DNA of 5,649 nucleotides from an uncultured Clostridia bacterium (GTDB lineage: Bacteria > Bacillota > Clostridia > TANB77 > CAG-508), in NCBI GenBank assembly GCA_948663505.1, contig CAPNAQ010000114.1, forward strand, positions 1 to 5,649. The letters run 5' to 3'. Position 1 is the stretch's first letter; every line of letters starts with the position of its first letter. This document shows positions 1 through 5,577 of the stretch, piece after piece. The position numbers and the translations under genes were made by a program. The notes beneath the pieces were generated by a model. It was not told the DNA's origin and did no database searches. It was given only the letters and a program-made list of their open reading frames with translations.

Positions 1-4
1 ATTA

Positions 5-601
5 CTACCACCCCTTGTCGTGGGAGATTTTTTCATTCACACACCGTTTGATAAATTCGCTCAAGCTGATATTCTGCGCATCTGCCGCCGCTTGCCATGC
101 TTTCTTATCTTCTGGGAAAACATACATATATATGCGCTCATAATTATTTTTATTATATTTATTCTTATTACATCGTAAAATCTCCGACTCTTGACTCGTA
201 GATTTTCCATTTCTAGAATCGTAATTTTTACGGCTCATAATATTGCTAGTTGATATATGATTTATCTTTCCAACATAGATAATATTATTTTTTCTAAATC
301 CTTGTTTCTTTTCATATATCAATTTAACATCTGTTAATTGTCTAAATGCTTTTGTAACTGTTTTATCTGACAAATTTAATTTTTCCTGTGCTTCTTTTCT
401 TAAAAATATTAAGAATATATTTCCTTCTTCATTTATCCATTCATTTTTCATTGAAACCGATAATCTATCAAGTAATAATGAATATAGTAATTTACTATCT
501 GAGTTTAAGTTTTTATAATAAGGGGTTACAAATAGTTCTTTTGGAATTTGATAGAAAACATTTTCAAGATATTCATTTATTTTATAGGGTATAAAAACCA
601 T
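5..601 (-). CDS. RepA_N-type replication initiator with ribbon-helix-helix-like tail
   Basis: 198 aa. Residues about 14-112 match the N-terminal domain of RepA_N-type initiators seen on Gram-positive plasmids and integrative elements: FYQIPKELF, then PYYKNLNSDSKLLYSLLLDR, then a winged-helix segment (about 66-98) and NNIIYVGKI. Such proteins bind origin DNA. After a low-complexity N/K/S linker (about 113-154) comes RIYMYVFPEDKKAWQAAADA followed by ISLSEFIKRCV (about 157-187), which looks like a ribbon-helix-helix fold (strand then two helices) rather than the usual RepA_N C-terminus. The part encoding this tail (bases 5-137) is far richer in GC than the rest of the gene. I chose the ATG at 601 because GAAAGGAGA lies 9 bases upstream; an in-frame GTG at 637 has no such site and would add 12 residues. 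Family assignment of the N-terminus is fairly sure; whether the protein is a functional initiator or a recombinant relic is open. Confidence 0.8.
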   Translation of the reverse strand: MVFIPYKINEYLENVFYQIPKELFVTPYYKNLNSDSKLLYSLLLDRLSVSMKNEWINEEGNIFLIFLRKEAQEKLNLSDKTVTKAFRQLTDVKLIYEKKQGFRKNNIIYVGKINHISTSNIMSRKNYDSRNGKSTSQESEILRCNKNKYNKNNYERIYMYVFPEDKKAWQAAADAQNISLSEFIKRCVNEKISHDKGW

Positions 602-610
602 AGCAATAGT

Positions 611-619
611 TCTCCTTTC
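611..619 (-). promoter_or_regulatory. Ribosome binding site deciding the rep start
   Basis: On the minus strand GAAAGGAGA precedes the ATG at 601 with 9 bases between. It favours this start over the in-frame GTG at 637, which would also place this site inside the coding sequence. Confidence 0.75.
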
Positions 620-643
620 AGTTTTTCTAAATAACACTGAAAG
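615..643 (-). promoter_or_regulatory. Hairpin overlapping the rep ribosome binding site
   Basis: CTTTCAGT (615-622) and ACTGAAAG (636-643) form a perfect 8-bp inverted repeat around a 13-base spacer. In rep mRNA the 3' arm ends in the AAAG that begins the AAAGGAGA ribosome binding site, so folding would partly sequester it. The repeat is seen directly; translational control, or use as a DNA operator, is inference. Confidence 0.4.
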
Positions 644-668
644 TACCTAAATATCAATGAATTTTGCT

Positions 669-718
669 TTGCGGAAATTTGCGGAACAATTTTTTTATAA
701 GTTTTAAAAATTGCGGAA
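669..718. repeat. Iteron-like TTGCGGAA repeats upstream of rep
   Basis: TTGCGGAA occurs exactly at 669-676, 679-686 and 711-718, with a degenerate fourth (TTCTGAAC, 724-731). Copies two and three extend to TTGCGGAACA followed by a T-run. Start-to-start distances are 10 and 32 bases, close to one and three helix turns, so all copies face the same side of the DNA. On the rep strand a weak promoter-like pair, TTGTTC and CAAAAT 17 bases apart, overlaps the repeats. A role as initiator-binding iterons or a rep autoregulation site is inferred from position. Confidence 0.5.
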
Positions 719-750
719 CATTTTTCTGAACAAAATAATGGAATTTTTGA

Positions 751-853
751 GAATTTTCCAGAATGCAAAAAAATTGTGATATTCTCTAATTTCCTTAGAA
801 AATAGCACTTTTAAAATCTTTTGACTTTAAATTCTATTGAATTTCCTTGAAAA
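751..853. repeat. Three TTTCC..GAAA dyad-like repeats
   Basis: GAATTTTCCAGAA (751-763), AATTTCCTTAGAAAA (788-802) and AATTTCCTTGAAAA (840-853) are related imperfect copies, each a small dyad of the form TTTC-N-GAAA. They lie between int and rep and could be protein-binding sites such as integrase arm sites, but the AT-rich background makes chance similarity likely. Confidence 0.2.
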
Positions 854-914
854 AGGGCAAAAAATGGTCGAGGTGGTAGCTTTTGCAAATCGCCTCAAAG
901 TCTTTATTAGTCAA
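834..914 (-). pseudogene. Possible gene remnant
   Basis: From a TTG at 914 the minus strand reads LTNKDFEAICKSYHLDHFLP followed by FFKEIQ and a TAG stop; the frame stays open to about 948 but has no ATG and no ribosome binding site. The peptide looks protein-like, and its core (about 856-900) is richer in GC than the surroundings. It may be the 3' end of a gene lost by rearrangement, or spurious. I do not recognise it. Confidence 0.15.
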
Positions 915-1008
915 TGTTTTATGATAATATTTGTATTTTAAAACATTTTTTTAAAACTCCTATTTTAGTATTAATCTAAAATTTATATATTTAATTTTAA
1001 ATGTGCTT

Positions 1009-2181
1009 TTATGCTCTTTCCCTTTTTAAATAATCTATTACTTTTTGTGTTTCTTTTTGTTTATAGTAATTGTAAATATCTCCATAAGTATTTATTGTAG
1101 TTTCAATATTAGCATGTCCCATTAATTTTTGTAGAACTGGCAAATCTACACCTGCCTCAATACATCTAGTTGCAAATGTATGTCGTAACATATGGGTATT
1201 TACTGGCTTTGTAATTCCTGCATTTTTACATATTCTCTTAAATGCTGAATTTATTGTATTATCTACATACAATTTTTTATTTTCTTGGCAAAATAGAACT
1301 TGATTTTTATTTTCTATTTTGTTATTTAATGCATCTTTTACTATATCTTCTGTAAGTTCATTTATTTCAATATTTCTTTTACCACTTTTGGTTTTAGTTG
1401 GACCAATAATAGTGTTTTTATTTCTATCTTTTGTTAATGTTTTTGTAACTTTAATCATTTTATTATCTAAATCAATGTCATCATTATAATTTAATGCTAA
1501 TACTTCGCCAATTCTCATACCAGTATATAAACAAATTAGTATGATATTTTTATAGATTGAGTTATGGCTTTCTAAATAATCTTCTAGTTGTTTTTGTTCT
1601 GTAATTGTTAGAGCAACAACATCCTTATCTTCCTTTAAGCTTTTCGGTTTTTCAATACAGTCTATACCTTCAAATAAGTTCTTTACTAAATATAGTTTAT
1701 AATTTGCATATTCATACACATACTTAAGCATTCTATAATCTTTCTTTATAGTAGAATTTGACTTTACCCTTTCTTCTTGTAAAAAGTCTTCAATTTGCTT
1801 TTTTGTTACTTTTTCTATTGGTATATTTGCAAATTTATACTTTTTAATTCTTTCTAATGTTGACATATTTGTATTGTAAGCATTTGCCTTAGTTTTTCCC
1901 ATTCTATATTTAGAATCTTCAATTTCTTTTGCTAAAATTGCTATTGTTTTTTCTGTTCTCTTTAATTCAATAGTTCCTCCAGACTTTTTCATTTCTAATT
2001 TGTATTTATACATTTTATCTAATGCTTCTTCTTGTGTTTTAGCTGTAAAGGATTTTCTAATTGCTTCGCTTGTTTCTATATCTTTTCCAATTGTTAAAGT
2101 TGCTTTATGTTGTTCATTAATATAAAATTTATCGCATTTATCAGCATCTTTGCATTTTTTACATTTATCACATTTGCTCAT
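1009..2181 (-). CDS. int: Tyrosine recombinase (Tn916-type integrase), N-terminus probably displaced by a frameshift
   Basis: 390 aa from the ATG at 2181. The enzyme family cuts and rejoins DNA at attachment sites during integration and excision. Order: Cys motif C4-x2-C7-x2-C10-x5-C16; beta-sheet arm-binding-like segment (about 19-65); SAM-like core-binding domain (about 80-175); catalytic domain (about 188-385). Catalytic residues are all visible: R223 in TGMRIGEVLAL, K263 in TKTKSGKR, H330 and R333 in HMLRHTFATR, H356 in LMGH, and nucleophile Y366 in TINTYGDIY. The catalytic half therefore looks intact. The ATG at 2181 has no ribosome binding site and overlaps the stop of an upstream reading frame as ATGA. 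The integrase frame itself stays open upstream to about 2326 without a usual start and encodes a second identical Cys motif, so the natural gene probably began at 2315 (see next entry). Xis-like remnants lie just upstream. Confidence 0.9.
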   Translation of the reverse strand: MSKCDKCKKCKDADKCDKFYINEQHKATLTIGKDIETSEAIRKSFTAKTQEEALDKMYKYKLEMKKSGGTIELKRTEKTIAILAKEIEDSKYRMGKTKANAYNTNMSTLERIKKYKFANIPIEKVTKKQIEDFLQEERVKSNSTIKKDYRMLKYVYEYANYKLYLVKNLFEGIDCIEKPKSLKEDKDVVALTITEQKQLEDYLESHNSIYKNIILICLYTGMRIGEVLALNYNDDIDLDNKMIKVTKTLTKDRNKNTIIGPTKTKSGKRNIEINELTEDIVKDALNNKIENKNQVLFCQENKKLYVDNTINSAFKRICKNAGITKPVNTHMLRHTFATRCIEAGVDLPVLQKLMGHANIETTINTYGDIYNYYKQKETQKVIDYLKRERA

Positions 2182-2315
2182 TGATTTTTTATCTTTTCTG
2201 TTTTGGCAAATGGATTTATCTTTACATTTCTTACATATAGGACATATAGGTAATTCAGAGTTCTTTTTTCTGTTTTTATTATATATGTTCCTACAGTATA
2301 ACCCTTTGTATTCAT
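2179..2315 (-). pseudogene. int: Displaced 5' end of int (one-base frameshift at an A6 run)
   Basis: An ATG at 2315 has a GAGG ribosome binding site (2324-2327) 8 bases upstream and reads MNTKGYTVGTYIIKTEK, which resembles the first strand of an integrase arm-binding domain (G-T-Y-x-x-K). In this frame translation then runs to a TGA at 2178-2180. At the six-A run (2264-2269) a shift of -1, or one extra A, joins it to the integrase frame as KTEKKNSELPICPICKKCKD. That bridged stretch contains C-x2-C-x2-C-x5-C, the same spacing as the motif at residues 4-16 of the downstream part, so the region was clearly coding. The restored protein would be 435 aa. A homopolymer sequencing error, a real inactivating deletion, phase variation or recoding would all fit. 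Confidence 0.7.
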
Positions 2316-2376
2316 TAATATTTCCTCACTTTCTAAAAATTTTCGAGGAAATACCTTGCTCATTTTTTAAATTGGT

Positions 2377-2382
2377 AGTATA
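2377..2382 (-). promoter_or_regulatory. Possible -10 element for int
   Basis: TATACT on the minus strand, within TTATACTAC, the same nine bases that surround the -10 of the xis promoter. No acceptable -35 is seen 16-18 bases upstream, where a hairpin (2401-2422) lies instead. It would give a leader of roughly 55 bases before the ATG at 2315. Confidence 0.25.
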
Positions 2383-2400
2383 ATAATTTTACAAACATAT

Positions 2401-2422
2401 CGAACAGGGCATTTCCTGTTTG
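2401..2422. repeat. Inverted repeat upstream of int
   Basis: CGAACAGG (2401-2408) and CCTGTTTG (2415-2422) pair over 8 positions with one imperfect pair and a 6-base loop. It lies where a -35 for the candidate int -10 would be, so it could be a regulator site or an mRNA hairpin between xis and int. No T-tract follows it on the minus strand. Confidence 0.35.
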
Positions 2423-2425
2423 TTT

Positions 2426-2456
2426 AGAAGATTTAATGTGCTAGATTAAGTCTTCT
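2426..2456. terminator. Long stem-loop just downstream of xis, possible plus-strand terminator
   Basis: AGAAGATTTAAT (2426-2437) and ATTAAGTCTTCT (2445-2456) form a 12-bp stem with one imperfect pair and a 7-base loop. On the plus strand it is followed by TTCTTTTTATT, which resembles an intrinsic terminator, though the stem is AT-rich and no plus-strand gene precedes it. On the minus strand it sits 6 bases after the xis stop and could act as an attenuator or mRNA-processing site between xis and int. Confidence 0.35.
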
Positions 2457-2462
2457 TTCTTT

Positions 2463-2660
2463 TTATTCTGCCATAATTCTTTTATGGCTTAAAAATTCAT
2501 TTAGGCAATCTGCTTTTATCCAAAACTTCCTGCCTATTTTAATACTTGGAAAATCTTCTTGATGAAATTACTGTAAGCATTTTTGTTTTCCTATATGCAA
2601 TAATCTGCATACATCATCTGTTGAGTATAATTTAATCTCAATTTCTTCTAAATTCTGCAT
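2463..2660 (-). pseudogene. xis: Excisionase (Xis-like), interrupted by an in-frame stop
   Basis: From the ATG at 2660 the frame reads MQNLEEIEIKLYSTDDVCRL, LHIGKQKCLQ, then TAA (2568-2570, codon 31), then FHQEDFPSIKIGRKFWIKAD and CLNEFLSHKRIMAE to a TAA at 2463. Ignoring the stop gives about 65 aa with the MerR-like helix-turn-helix and wing of Tn916-type excisionases: YSTDDVCRLL for the first helix and FPSIKIGRKFWI for the wing. Such proteins bend DNA and direct integrase to excision. A single T-to-A change (TTA to TAA, giving LQLFHQEDF) would explain the lesion. AGGAGG lies 8 bases before the ATG, and a promoter is visible upstream, so expression signals are intact. Its place directly upstream of int on the same strand supports the identity. 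Confidence 0.75.
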
Positions 2661-2667
2661 AATTTTT

Positions 2668-2674
2668 ACCTCCT
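2668..2674 (-). promoter_or_regulatory. Strong ribosome binding site for xis
   Basis: AGGAGGT on the minus strand; the AGGAGG core lies 8 bases before the ATG at 2660. It confirms that the interrupted frame was a real gene. Confidence 0.75.
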
Positions 2675-2699
2675 CTCCTTGACAATCATTTTCCAATGT

Positions 2700-2729
2700 A
2701 GTATAACTATATTGTGAAAGATTTATCAA
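2700..2729 (-). promoter_or_regulatory. Sigma-A-type promoter for xis (and int)
   Basis: On the minus strand TTGATA (2724-2729) and TATACT (2700-2705) are 18 bases apart, each one mismatch from consensus. Transcription would start near 2693, leaving a leader of about 33 bases with the xis ribosome binding site. Confidence 0.6.
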
Positions 2730-2741
2730 AACTTTTTAAAA

Positions 2742-2760
2742 TTGTATATTGATTATACAA
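2742..2760. promoter_or_regulatory. 19-base palindrome, candidate operator
   Basis: TTGTATA-TTGAT-TATACAA has perfect 7-bp arms around a 5-base centre. It lies 12 bases upstream of the xis -35 and 76 bases before the start of the divergent cargo operon, so one regulator could control both. No regulator gene is in the window. I could not assign a convincing plus-strand promoter here. Confidence 0.45.
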
Positions 2761-2836
2761 TCACATTTTATATTTGTCAACATATTTTAAAAATAAATTA
2801 AAAATATTTCACATTTAACTTTAGGGGGATTAAAAA

Positions 2837-3940
2837 ATGCGAAAATTACCTCAATATTCCTTTAACGAGGGATTTTACATATGGTTTGATGTCGATTCTA
2901 AAGAAGAATACTATTCAACACCTGTATATATGTATAAAACTGATTTTAATGATGATTTAGAAAATCATAAAAGAAGAATCGTTCAAGAAAAAGATTTTTA
3001 TAAAAAGAAACCAAGTAAAAAAGATTCAGCACCAAAACATCCAGCTACTATTCTTTACCCATTTGCTGAACAGTTTGGAAGATTTTTAATCAGTTTATTA
3101 AATGCAGACTTTTCAAGTTTTAATACTGCTTATGATACATTTTTCTATTTGTATGGATTCGAATTATTAAAAGAATATACACCAGATAAAGAATTAATGA
3201 ATATATATTCAACAGAAGAAGAACTAATAAAAATAATGAAAATGGTATATGAGAACAGTTATGGATATTTAACAGATATACAATATAATTTTAGAAGATG
3301 TGTAGATTTCATATATAATCTAAATGGAAATGAAGAATTAAAAGACTGTAAACCAACTTCAAAATTGACAGCTTCATTAGTTACTCATCATAACGATGTT
3401 TATACATATTCAAGCAATATAGAGGTTATTTTAGATACATATTCAGATAAATACTTAAAATATGGTAATCAAACAATAGAAAAATTAACTAGAGAACTAG
3501 ATAAAAATGACTCTTTTATAAAAATGACTAATGTATATACAAGTGAAAAATTAAGTAATATTGCTTTTGTAGTATTAGAGCAATTTGTAAAAAACTCTAA
3601 TTTACCAATAAAAAAATGTCAATATTGCAATAGATACTTTATTCCAGCAATTAGGCAGGATGAATTATACTGTGATTTACCAAACGAAGATGTAAAACTT
3701 TGTAGAGAAAAAGGAGCAAAACAAACATATAAAAAAAACCTAGAAAAAATTCCTGCTTTACTAGAATATAGAAAAGCATATCAAAAGAAATTTATGGAAG
3801 TTGCTAGAAGTGATAATAACAAAAAATTGAAAAAAGATTTTGACAGTTGGAAGAAAATTGCACAAGGTAAAATAAAAGATTATAAACAAGGAAAAGTTAC
3901 AGAAGATGAGTTGTATAAATGGATGATAGATAATAAGTAG
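2837..3940 (+). CDS. DUF6076-like protein with C-terminal zinc-ribbon motif
   Basis: 367 aa; function unknown. Residues 261-295 carry CQYCNRYFIPAIRQDELYCD followed by C289 and GAK, giving C261-x2-C264-x14-C279-x9-C289. This four-cysteine layout with F-I-P and L-Y-C-D is what I recall from DUF6076 proteins of Clostridia mobile elements and resembles CGNR-type zinc fingers, which suggests nucleic-acid binding. The first 250 residues are mixed helical with no recognisable catalytic motif; the last 70 are lysine-rich, probably helical and charged. No signal peptide or membrane segment is seen, so it is presumably cytoplasmic. The start is supported by AGGGGG (2823-2828), 8 bases before the ATG. 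It is the first gene of a three-gene plus-strand run, divergent from xis; the next gene begins 19 bases after its stop. The family name rests on memory of the motif. Confidence 0.8.
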   Translation: MRKLPQYSFNEGFYIWFDVDSKEEYYSTPVYMYKTDFNDDLENHKRRIVQEKDFYKKKPSKKDSAPKHPATILYPFAEQFGRFLISLLNADFSSFNTAYDTFFYLYGFELLKEYTPDKELMNIYSTEEELIKIMKMVYENSYGYLTDIQYNFRRCVDFIYNLNGNEELKDCKPTSKLTASLVTHHNDVYTYSSNIEVILDTYSDKYLKYGNQTIEKLTRELDKNDSFIKMTNVYTSEKLSNIAFVVLEQFVKNSNLPIKKCQYCNRYFIPAIRQDELYCDLPNEDVKLCREKGAKQTYKKNLEKIPALLEYRKAYQKKFMEVARSDNNKKLKKDFDSWKKIAQGKIKDYKQGKVTEDELYKWMIDNK

Positions 3941-3959
3941 TAAATGGGAGATATAGCAT

Positions 3960-4853
3960 ATGGAACAATCAAATAATGAACTTGTAGAAGCTATAAATAA
4001 AATAGAAGAAATAGCAAAACCTGCAACACAAGCAATTCAATATATATCGGAGTACACTAAAAAATTAAGTGAACAGATAAAAAGAGCGTTTAATCAATTT
4101 GATTTTTCAAAGGTTTATGACAATTTAATGGCTCCAATGAAACAATTGGCATTACAAATTGAAGAGGTAAAAAAGGATCCAGATAGCATAATGAATTATT
4201 TGTCATATGTAAAATATCTAGCAAAATATTTTTGGGCAATGCCATACAACATTGATACATCTGAATTAAAAATGATATTTGAAAATGTAAGTTCTGAAAA
4301 AGAATTTGACGATTATATGAAAAAATATTTTAATAAACGCCGAATGCAAAATCTTTTTTATGACATAAAGCTAAAAATAAATAGAAAACACATTATTATT
4401 TTTAGGCAGATTGAACAAAGTTTTTATAATAGGCAATACTCTTTAATTAATAATGCTATTATTTCCATTATAGATGACGAGTTAACCTATTATATAGCTG
4501 ATAAAAAGCAAACTAAACGTACAGATATTTTTCTTCCTATAATAGAACTATTTAAAGAAAAAAGTATAGGGGAATGTAATTTTTTGGATTTATTTTATTT
4601 AGAAATGTTAAATAGTAATTTAAATATATTATTTGATAATGTTAATTTTAATAATATTGTAATTAATAATAATAAAGCTATTAGAAGACATGCTACTCAA
4701 CATGGTAAAAAGTATTCTAATCAAAAAATAGTATCTATAATGTTATTAAATACACTATACAATTTGTTATATATAAAAGATGATATGAAGATCTATAGAG
4801 GAAAATTGAAAATAAAAAAGGAAAAGGATGGAAGTAGACATTATATTTTATAA
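3960..4853 (+). CDS. HEPN-motif protein, putative ribonuclease
   Basis: 297 aa, not matched to a named family. The N-terminal 70 residues look helical or coiled-coil (ELVEAINKIEEIAK, KQLALQIEEVKK). A middle part has WAMPYNID (92-99) and an acidic stretch. Residues 150-180, with FYNRQYSLINNAIISIIDDE, resemble the helix pair found in HEPN-like Firmicutes proteins of the form 'A...g.Y..Ai..L..iiE'. Near the C-terminus, NNNKAIRRHATQHGKKYSNQ contains R243-x4-H248 followed by G249, the R-x4-6-H signature of HEPN ribonucleases, which cleave RNA in many toxin-antitoxin and anti-phage systems. The ribonuclease call is inference from this motif and helical context; several HEPN-like proteins are not nucleases. 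GGGAG lies 9 bases before the ATG. Spacing of 19 bases from the gene before and 17 from the gene after indicates one operon. Confidence 0.8.
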   Translation: MEQSNNELVEAINKIEEIAKPATQAIQYISEYTKKLSEQIKRAFNQFDFSKVYDNLMAPMKQLALQIEEVKKDPDSIMNYLSYVKYLAKYFWAMPYNIDTSELKMIFENVSSEKEFDDYMKKYFNKRRMQNLFYDIKLKINRKHIIIFRQIEQSFYNRQYSLINNAIISIIDDELTYYIADKKQTKRTDIFLPIIELFKEKSIGECNFLDLFYLEMLNSNLNILFDNVNFNNIVINNNKAIRRHATQHGKKYSNQKIVSIMLLNTLYNLLYIKDDMKIYRGKLKIKKEKDGSRHYIL

Positions 4854-4870
4854 AATAGACAGAAAAGTAG

Positions 4871-5551
4871 GTGATTAAGATAAAACGAAGACTTAATATA
4901 TTTATAGATGAAAGTGGAGACTTTGGATTTGTAGCTGGTAGTTCAGAACTATATGCAGTATCTTTTACAATACACGAAAGCGATAATTCCATAACAAATG
5001 AATTGCAATATTTAAATTATAGTTTAAATAAGCAAAACTATAATGGAATGTTGCATTTGGCTTATTTAATAGCAAAAAGAGATGACTATTCTTCATTTAA
5101 TTTAGAACAAAGACAGAAAATATTTTGGACAATCTTTAATTTTGCGAGAAAAGTACCTGTAAAATTAAAAACAATAATATTAGATAAAAGATATATGAAT
5201 AGCAAAAGTCAATTAAATAAAGCTATATCCATTGAAATAAATAAATTAATAAAAGAAAATCAAAGTTATTTTGATTCTTTTGAAAAAATCGTTATCTATT
5301 ATGATAATGGACAAGAAACTTTAGCAACAATACTTGATATTGTTTTTGCTACTAATAAAAGGGTTGAAAGAAGAATCGAATTTGATCACACTAAAAAAAG
5401 ACTTTTCCAAGTATCTGATATGCTAACATTTATTGATAAATTAGATTACAAATTTCATAATAATATACCATTTACTAAAGCAGAAAAATATTTCTTTACA
5501 AATAAAGAAATTGAATACATAAAAAGAAAATTAAAAAATAAGAGATTATAA
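4871..5551 (+). CDS. DUF3800 family protein (predicted RNase H-like fold)
   Basis: 226 aa from a GTG. The N-terminus LNIFIDESGDFGF (D13, E14, D17) is the hallmark of DUF3800; further matches are IVIYYDNGQE (D145) and LFQVSDMLTFI (D183), the spaced acidic residues expected of an RNase H-like metal-binding fold. Length is usual for the family. The biochemical role is not established to my knowledge; nuclease activity is inferred from fold, and members often occur near mobile or defence genes. The start is uncertain: no ATG is in frame near the beginning. GTG 4871 has only a weak AGAAAAG upstream, whereas TAGGTGA (4867-4873) would serve a start near 4880, where the codon is ATA. A lost ATG there would have given a protein beginning just before KRRLNIFIDESG. 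It closes the operon, and its stop lies inside the first arm of the terminator. Confidence 0.85.
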   Translation: MIKIKRRLNIFIDESGDFGFVAGSSELYAVSFTIHESDNSITNELQYLNYSLNKQNYNGMLHLAYLIAKRDDYSSFNLEQRQKIFWTIFNFARKVPVKLKTIILDKRYMNSKSQLNKAISIEINKLIKENQSYFDSFEKIVIYYDNGQETLATILDIVFATNKRVERRIEFDHTKKRLFQVSDMLTFIDKLDYKFHNNIPFTKAEKYFFTNKEIEYIKRKLKNKRL

Positions 5552-5577
5552 AAAGCCATTCGTTTGAATGGCTTTTT
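5550..5577 (+). terminator. Intrinsic terminator of the cargo operon
   Basis: AAAAAGCCATTC (5550-5561) and GAATGGCTTTTT (5566-5577) form a perfect 12-bp stem with a 4-base GTTT loop and a T5 tail. It begins within the stop codon of the DUF3800 gene. The A5 on the opposite side makes it likely to work in both directions. Confidence 0.9.

Larger units (their letters stand above)
638..1008. other. Intergenic region between rep and int; candidate origin/attachment region
   Basis: No convincing intact gene is present. It holds the TTGCGGAA repeats (669-718), three TTTCC..GAAA-like dyads (751-853), a short locally GC-richer stretch that reads as a peptide on the minus strand (834-914), and a TTTTAAAAC direct repeat (936-944 and 949-957). 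AT-only hairpins at 962-982 (ATTTTAG/CTAAAAT) lie just beyond the int stop and could act weakly in termination. Because Tn916-type int genes usually lie next to one end of their element, an attachment site could be here, but I could not identify a core sequence. Confidence 0.4.

Noticed and set aside
388..594. Plus-strand frame of 68 codons opposite rep
   Set aside because: It is antisense to a well-supported domain, with no start signal and hydrophobic antisense composition.
577..768. Minus-strand frame of 63 codons over the rep start region
   Set aside because: It overlaps the rep start, the iteron repeats and the hairpin, has no ribosome binding site and resembles no protein family.
2150..2383. 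Plus-strand frame of 77 codons
   Set aside because: It lies opposite the int 5' region, and its leucine/phenylalanine-rich product is the usual antisense of A-rich coding DNA.
2470..2488. GCCATAA/TTATGGC inverted repeat as a terminator
   Set aside because: It lies inside the xis coding region and has no T-tract after it on either strand.
2774..2808. TTGTCA as -35 of a promoter for the cargo operon
   Set aside because: No acceptable -10 lies 16-18 bases downstream; the surrounding bases are AT-rich and give only poor matches.
4735..4992. Minus-strand frame of 85 codons
   Set aside because: It spans the junction of two well-supported plus-strand genes and has no start signal or recognisable product.
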